Of a DNA stretch of 19,392 bases, positions 16,201-19,392 are shown in pieces. The DNA lies in NCBI GenBank assembly GCA_964482535.1, contig CAYZXU010000041.1, positions 1-19,392 on the forward strand, read 5' to 3'. The stretch is from CAYZXU01 sp964482535 (GTDB lineage Bacteria > Desulfobacterota > Desulfobacteria > Desulfobacterales > BuS5). The translations under genes were made by a program, and so were the position numbers. The notes beneath the pieces are model-generated. The model did no database searches. It saw nothing but the letters and a program-made list of their open reading frames with translations, and had not been told where the DNA came from. Within the stretch, counting starts at the first letter, position 1, and the number at the start of each line of letters is the position of its first letter.

Positions 16201-16472
16201 AAACAGCGATTGAAATTTACAAAGAAAATATAAAGCTTATTGATATGGTAATACTTGATCTGGGAATGCCTGGAATGGGGGGGTATAAATGCCTTCCCCT
16301 GCTTCTTGATTTAAACCCTGAGCTAAAGGTTCTTGTTGCCAGCGGGTATGCCACGAAAGATATTAATAAAGTGCTTAAATTAGGGGCAGCAGGGTTTATC
16401 TCCAAACCATACATGATAGATGCCATGACCAAAAAAATAAGAAATATTTTAGAAAGCGATGCTGTTTTATGA
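13287..16472 (+). CDS. Membrane hybrid histidine kinase (6TM-PAS-GAF-PAS-HK-REC)
   Basis: A protein of 1061 residues from ATG at 13287; ATG at 13302 with GGAAA upstream is an alternative start, and a TTG six bases earlier has no ribosome site. About six TM helices (within 35-210) with a G-G-I-E-F-P loop near 125-130 resemble the membrane module of PilS-like kinases. Then come PAS (about 245-365), GAF (about 374-535), a second PAS (about 540-665), HisKA with H695 (I-A-H-D-F-N-N), HATPase (D-T-G-T-G-M near 850-855; G-K-G-T-G-L-G-L near 874-881) and a C-terminal receiver with D945/D946, D991 and K1040. It lacks an output domain. The stop overlaps the next kinase gene by 4 bases. The signals sensed are unknown. 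Confidence 0.92.
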   Translation: MEKNSMQNFISDYIKKDRQPPQHELAEIINGLQWLNKIRFSIALVFFILTLFTGAFFLFSSTKIDSFLFLNKNSILFLLAAESFELLLNRPFSFILNKIKNYKLFGMMQALADIFIITLCVHFAGGIEFPLSIAIYSFAIIFSSVIMQNKLSGYICAAVSSIMYAFIILGEYSGFITHYTTSGWQPDFHMQLFIIIINLLIFFLMANCGADTAAMIERKKKSLDNLFNELKKSSHEKNRFFTNLKKSDEAFRNLVDSTNDLICSITLDGVIISVNKAGSELLGYHKKELEGSSLLKYIPTENIHLAEDMIVGAEKRKEKFRNTFKIKNKAGKIIYLEAQWHFFDKHEGRPEVQVIARDITKRIEAEKKLQRKIKLESAVAKVASSLIAEKNIDNGINRALRILGEVVGADRSYIFKIYDNGKKADNTHEWCADGIEPQIENLAGMNLEAYPWFQKKMRNNEVIAISDSKSMSSGETKDLITAQEIQAMLIVPIFSGKTLTGFIGFDSTRGTKEWENSVEKMLIVASATINSFMQRKKAEHYFIENQRMLQLIYKNSHIGMAFLDKSLSTKTINPVMAEILGYKQNEIDKKPFKEIFRENTLPVEVLEDVLNNRLKFKDERFKAYIKNRSDRQPGYYNIHIAPLFDDNNDVTNIVLFVMDITNLVNAQEDKLKIETQLRHSQKMEAVGVLAGGIAHDFNNILQAISGYVQLIMLSKEEDHPDYKYLNQIETSAQRAADLVKQILIFSRKVESKLTPLNLNNEVENVNKILRRILPKMIEVKLDLTDETPVINADAAQLQQIMMNLAVNAKDVMPDGGELVFKTEIIYVDKNQFYGESEINPGQYVLLTVSDTGTGMDDKTIEHIFEPFFTTKGVGKGTGLGLSMAYGIVQNHGGFITCTSRIGKGTKFKIYFPCNKIVELTEYAGEATNTDSEKINEVNETILLVDDEKPILDIADKMLKKYGYKTLTANCGETAIEIYKENIKLIDMVILDLGMPGMGGYKCLPLLLDLNPELKVLVASGYATKDINKVLKLGAAGFISKPYMIDAMTKKIRNILESDAVL

Positions 16473-18043
16473 AAAAGAACTCTCCGGATATAAAAAAAAT
16501 ATCAGATCTCTTAAATAGCCAAAAGATTGAAACCGTATTTAATAATATGTCCGAAGGCGTGCTGGAGATGGATCTAAATGGCAAAATATTATATGTAAAC
16601 CATGCAGCATCGAGTATAACCAAAATTTTTAAAAAAGAGCTTTTATTATCAAATTTTTTAATACTGCTTGATGATACAGAAAAAAACAGATTTAAAAAAA
16701 TTCTCCAATCAATTGATAAGCTAAAACAATCTTTTGAAAAAAGGTTAGATATAAAACTAAAAGACAGAAATATTGAGCTGAAGATACTGCCCTGGGATAA
16801 AATACCCAATCAAAAAGAAAAGAAAAACATTCTGGTTTTCTTAAAAGATATTACAAAACAAAAAACAGTAGAAATCCGCCTGGAAAGAGCTCAGAAAATG
16901 GAAGCCATGGGCACCCTCTCCAGCGGAATAGCCCATGACTTTAATAACCTTCTTACCGCTATTCAGGGGAATATTTCTCTTATACTTATGGATATTGATT
17001 CAAGACATCCTCAGTATAAAAGGATAAAAAATATTGAAAAATACATAGGCGACAGTACAGAGGTCGCCAGACAGCTCTTAAGCTATTCAAGAAAGAAAAA
17101 AGATAAAATTGAGACAATCTGCCTTAATGAGCTTATCCTCAAAACTTCGAAAATGTTTGGTAGAACAAAAAAAGAGATAAAAATTCATCAAAATTGTCAA
17201 AAAAACTTATGGAAAGTTGAAGTTAATCAGGGACAGATGGAACAGGTTCTTTTGAATCTTTTTGTTAATTCATGGCAGGCCATGCCTGAAGGTGGAGATC
17301 TTTATATAGAAACAGAAAATTTAGTTCTTGATGAATTATTCGTTAAACCATTTTCTTTGAAACCTGGTAAATATGTCAAATTATCTGTGACTGACACAGG
17401 CTCAGGAATGGATAAATCCACATGCAATAATATATTCAAACCGTTTTTTACAACAAAAGATACAAATGGAACAGGCCTTGGCCTTGCTACAGTTAATAAT
17501 ATATTAAAAAAGCATATGAGCATAATTAAGGTATCAAGCGGGCAGGGGAAAGGCACAACATTCAATATATATATTCCGGCATCTGATAAAAAATTAAATA
17601 AGAAGACAGCATCCGGCAATAAGGTGATTAAAGGAAAGGGGACTATTTTACTGATAGATGATGAAGATATTATAATAAGCATAGGATCACAGCTTCTTAA
17701 AATGATGGGTTATAATGTTATAACTGCAGGAAACGGCAAAGCAGGAATTGAAATTTTTAAAAAACGATGGGAAAGTTATGCCAAGAAAAAACCGGCTGAC
17801 CCACGGCATCCTGTACCTGATCTTGTAATTTTAGACATGATTATGCCTGATATGAATGGAAAGGAGGTCTACGACAGGTTAAAGGAGATAAAGCCTGATA
17901 TCAGGGTTCTTCTTTCCAGTGGTTACAGCAGAACCCAGGCGGTTGATGATATTTTAAAAAAGGGAGGCAATGGATTTGTGCAAAAACCCTTCAGGATAAA
18001 AGATTTGTCAAAAGCTATAAGAAAAATTATTAATAATAAATAG
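16469..18043 (+). CDS. Cytoplasmic hybrid histidine kinase (PAS-HK-REC)
   Basis: A 524-residue soluble protein with no TM helix: PAS (about 18-132), HisKA with H156 (I-A-H-D-F-N-N), N-box N263/N267, D-T-G-S-G-M (309-314), N-G-T-G-L-G-L (333-339) and a C-terminal receiver with D397/D398, D456 and K506. Two oddities: the usual H-G-G after the last ATPase helix is H-M-S (349-351), and the receiver carries an extra charged and proline-rich stretch (about 433-449) before the phospho-acceptor strand. It is coupled to the membrane kinase before it by an ATGA overlap, and the two share the same H-box type, so they probably arose by duplication and signal together. No response regulator with an output domain follows. 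Confidence 0.92.
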   Translation: MKKNSPDIKKISDLLNSQKIETVFNNMSEGVLEMDLNGKILYVNHAASSITKIFKKELLLSNFLILLDDTEKNRFKKILQSIDKLKQSFEKRLDIKLKDRNIELKILPWDKIPNQKEKKNILVFLKDITKQKTVEIRLERAQKMEAMGTLSSGIAHDFNNLLTAIQGNISLILMDIDSRHPQYKRIKNIEKYIGDSTEVARQLLSYSRKKKDKIETICLNELILKTSKMFGRTKKEIKIHQNCQKNLWKVEVNQGQMEQVLLNLFVNSWQAMPEGGDLYIETENLVLDELFVKPFSLKPGKYVKLSVTDTGSGMDKSTCNNIFKPFFTTKDTNGTGLGLATVNNILKKHMSIIKVSSGQGKGTTFNIYIPASDKKLNKKTASGNKVIKGKGTILLIDDEDIIISIGSQLLKMMGYNVITAGNGKAGIEIFKKRWESYAKKKPADPRHPVPDLVILDMIMPDMNGKEVYDRLKEIKPDIRVLLSSGYSRTQAVDDILKKGGNGFVQKPFRIKDLSKAIRKIINNK

Positions 18044-18130
18044 ATCTTGCTGAACAGCTCTCGATTTTCACATTTCCCTGAGCCAGAAATAAGGGTCTGA
18101 AATAAATTAAAAATTGCAAATGCCTTTTTT

Positions 18131-18147
18131 TGGCACCCAACTTGCAT
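18131..18147 (+). promoter_or_regulatory. Consensus sigma-54 promoter in a convergent intergenic gap
   Basis: TGGCAC-CCAAC-TTGCAT matches the full sigma-54 -24/-12 consensus with exact spacing. Transcription would begin near 18157, 12 bases beyond the GC. It lies 88 bases after the second hybrid kinase and points at the 3' end of a minus-strand gene, with only an intrinsic terminator between, so it cannot serve a normal protein-coding gene. Confidence 0.8.
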
Positions 18148-18156
18148 ATTTACAAT

Positions 18157-18240
18157 GGCATGGAATGGAATACTTTATCTTTTTTTCATTCTCTCCTCCA
18201 TTTAAGCCCTGTCGGAAAACGGTCTGACAGGGCTTTTTTT
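18157..18240 (+). ncRNA. Candidate sigma-54-dependent small RNA, about 84 nt
   Basis: The predicted transcript runs from the start point set by the sigma-54 promoter at 18131-18147 to the T-tract of the intrinsic terminator at 18204-18240. Its 5' half is pyrimidine-rich and seems unstructured, with a run of seven U (18180-18186) and CUCCUCC (18193-18199), complementary to Shine-Dalgarno sequences. The terminator hairpin and U-tail would form the 3' end, the layout of trans-acting small RNAs. The ends are predictions only; no RNA family is recognised. Confidence 0.5.
18204..18240 (+). terminator. Strong intrinsic terminator
   Basis: AAGCCCTGTC (18204-18213) and GACAGGGCTT (18226-18235) form a perfect 10-bp stem with a 12-base loop, followed by T to 18240. 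It acts in the plus direction; there is no T-tract for the minus strand. It would end both read-through from the kinase operon and the candidate small RNA. Confidence 0.92.
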
Positions 18241-18246
18241 GATAAG

Positions 18247-18271
18247 CTTAGGGTTCGCTCAAAAATAAATT
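18247..18271. repeat. Short dispersed repeat, copy A
   Basis: A 25-bp stretch beginning CTTAGGGTTCGC matches 19044-19068 at 21 of 25 positions in the same orientation. On the minus strand it lies shortly after the stop of the MetV-like gene. Confidence 0.6.
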
Positions 18272-18302
18272 AGTAATTTTAAGTGTCGAGGCGCCTGGCT
18301 AA

Positions 18303-18977
18303 TTATCTTCCCAGGTATCTATCCATGTATGGTTCCTGAATAACGGTTCTCTGAATCTGATTTTTCCACTGCATTGGTTCACGGATTTTTAATATATCTT
18401 CAAGTCTGTTCTGTTCCTTCAGAATATTAAAAATATCATTCCAGGCGCATGATATATCATTGCTTATCTCGCATTTTCCGTTATTTGTCCCTCCACAGGG
18501 ACCGTTAAACAGACCTTTGGCACATCTCGTGACTGGGCATATCCCGCCAGTATAGGCCAATACACACTCTCCACACGCCCTGCATTTTTCTTCGTACATT
18601 CCGATCTCTCTGTCCACTCCGATGGAAACGGTGTTAAGAGCCGGAAATACAGGCTTAACTCTGAATTGCTCCGCAACGAGCTGAACACCGGCTCCGCAAG
18701 CCATGGACAAGACGCAGTCATAATTTGGAACCATATCTTCAAGTTCTTCAAAAAACTGCACATTGCATTGACGTTCAATAGTAAAACCATCAATCTTTTT
18801 CCGGGTGTTATCCTCCTTAAAAGCCAGCTCAAGATCGACCTTTAAAACATTAACCTCTTTCTGACCGCCTGCAAGACAAACAGAAGCGCATCCACCACAT
18901 CCGAGAATTAATATTTTATTATATTTGTTTAAATAATTTTTAATTTCTTCTAATGGTTTTCTGGTTCCTTTTACCAC
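18303..18977 (-). CDS. metV: MetV-like iron-sulfur partner of methylenetetrahydrofolate reductase
   Basis: A 224-residue cysteine-rich cytoplasmic protein of the MTHFR C-terminal/MetV family. In acetogens MetV binds MetF and relays electrons for methyl-THF formation. Visible are C27-G-G-C30-A-S-V-C34, then C71, C88 and C94, and a ferredoxin-like cluster C132-x2-C135-x2-C138 with C147 and C152, followed by C161 and C169. These can hold at least one Fe-S cluster, probably with a zinc or second cluster site. The start is GTG at 18977, supported by GGAGG nine bases upstream of it. It follows a tetraheme cytochrome gene on the same strand, 93 bases upstream. metF itself is about 9 kb away in the window; a working MetF-MetV pair is inferred. 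Confidence 0.85.
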   Translation of the reverse strand: MVKGTRKPLEEIKNYLNKYNKILILGCGGCASVCLAGGQKEVNVLKVDLELAFKEDNTRKKIDGFTIERQCNVQFFEELEDMVPNYDCVLSMACGAGVQLVAEQFRVKPVFPALNTVSIGVDREIGMYEEKCRACGECVLAYTGGICPVTRCAKGLFNGPCGGTNNGKCEISNDISCAWNDIFNILKEQNRLEDILKIREPMQWKNQIQRTVIQEPYMDRYLGR

Positions 18978-19011
18978 TTTTTACCTCCGCATAATAAACA
19001 GATGCATATAA

Positions 19012-19027
19012 AACAGAATTTTCTGTT
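19012..19027. promoter_or_regulatory. Palindrome upstream of the MetV-like gene
   Basis: AACAGAA-TT-TTCTGTT is a perfect 7-2-7 dyad 35-50 bases before the GTG start at 18977. It resembles an operator for a dimeric repressor, or could be a small hairpin in the leader. No regulator is recognised from the sequence. Confidence 0.35.
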
Positions 19028-19043
19028 ATACAATATTTGAGAC

Positions 19044-19068
19044 CTTAGGGCTCGCGCAAAAACAACTT
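19044..19068. repeat. Short dispersed repeat, copy B
   Basis: A 25-bp stretch beginning CTTAGGGCTCGC, 21 of 25 identical to 18247-18271. On the minus strand it follows the cytochrome stop codon (19071-19073) by two bases, so both copies sit just after a stop. Confidence 0.6.
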
Positions 19069-19070
19069 TA

Positions 19071-19392
19071 CTATTTTTTTTTAGGATGACAGTCGTTGCA
19101 CAGCCTTGGGCAGTCTAAGCCGCAACCATCTCTGTTTTTATTATGGCAGCCAAGACACTGACCATGATAAACATCCATAAGCTGACACTGAGTATTCATT
19201 TTATGGCACGCCGAACACATTATGTCAGGATTCCCCTCTTCAAGTTCATCTTCATCAAGAACATTGGAGTTATTTTCATATTTGTGATGACAGTCAGTAC
19301 AGTCATTGCTTTCCATATGAGTTTCATGGGGAAAAACAACATTTGAACGCTCTTTTTTATTACACAGATTACTGTGGTCTAAAACAATCTCT
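19071..19392 (-). CDS. Tetraheme c3-type cytochrome, 5' end cut by window edge
   Basis: The frame is open from the TAG at 19071-19073 to the right edge, about 106 codons. An internal ATG at 19316 is not the start, since conserved cytochrome c3 residues lie before it: V-V-F-P-H-E-T-H, whose His residues serve as axial heme ligands. Four C-x-x-C-H heme sites follow (C-T-D-C-H, C-S-A-C-H, C-L-G-C-H, C-N-D-C-H). The family is periplasmic and shuttles low-potential electrons between hydrogenases, formate dehydrogenases and membrane complexes in sulfate reducers; the signal peptide must lie outside the window. The protein ends in a short lysine tail. The MetV-like gene follows 93 bases downstream on the same strand. 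Confidence 0.9.
   Translation of the reverse strand, partial: EIVLDHSNLCNKKERSNVVFPHETHMESNDCTDCHHKYENNSNVLDEDELEEGNPDIMCSACHKMNTQCQLMDVYHGQCLGCHNKNRDGCGLDCPRLCNDCHPKKK

Noticed and set aside
18155..18205. Micro-ORF encoding MAWNGILYLFFILSSI within the candidate small RNA
   Set aside because: The ATG lies at or just before the predicted transcript start and has no Shine-Dalgarno; a leaderless hydrophobic peptide is not excluded but is less likely than a non-coding RNA.
19143..19346. Plus-strand 67-codon frame at the right edge
   Set aside because: It is antisense to the tetraheme cytochrome, whose heme motifs fix the true strand.

Overview
The window is AT-rich bacterial chromosome, most likely from a sulfate-reducing, Desulfobacteraceae-like member of the Desulfobacterota. 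This is an inference from the combination of a tetraheme cytochrome c3-type protein, MetF plus a MetV-like iron-sulfur partner, a corrinoid pathway and dense two-component signalling with sigma-54 elements. No rRNA, tRNA, CRISPR array, prophage or transposase is visible.

Left part (1-4155, minus strand): one compact operon reading leftward encodes a degenerate receiver protein, a dCache histidine kinase, two stand-alone receivers and a DASS/SLC13-type anion transporter that runs off the left edge. None of its regulators has a DNA-binding domain. A near-consensus sigma-54 (-24/-12) promoter lies upstream of it at 4240-4254, and two inverted repeats 130-200 bp further upstream sit where enhancer sites normally lie.

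Divergent pair (4525-7442, plus strand): an NtrB/HydH-like sensor kinase, split by a -1 frameshift at about 4720-4740, and an intact NtrC-family sigma-54 activator. The activator is the natural candidate to switch on the left operon.

Middle (7526-9280): a small RHH/PIN toxin-antitoxin module with its own sigma-70-like promoter, a large shared hairpin terminator, then metF on the minus strand.

Corrinoid operon (9510-12990, plus strand): cobO, cobQ and cobU overlap or nearly touch, followed by an exported beta-propeller protein of unknown role. A 17-bp tandem triplicate overlaps the end of cobU. A nested set of REP-like palindromes fills 12991-13245.

Right part: two translationally coupled hybrid histidine kinases (13287-18043, plus strand) and, on the minus strand, a MetV-like protein and a 5'-truncated tetraheme cytochrome. 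In the short gap between these convergent groups there is a consensus sigma-54 promoter (18131-18147) whose predicted transcript meets a strong intrinsic terminator after about 84 nt with no gene in between. It carries a CUCCUCC anti-Shine-Dalgarno stretch, which makes it a candidate sigma-54-dependent small regulatory RNA and the most interesting new element in the window.
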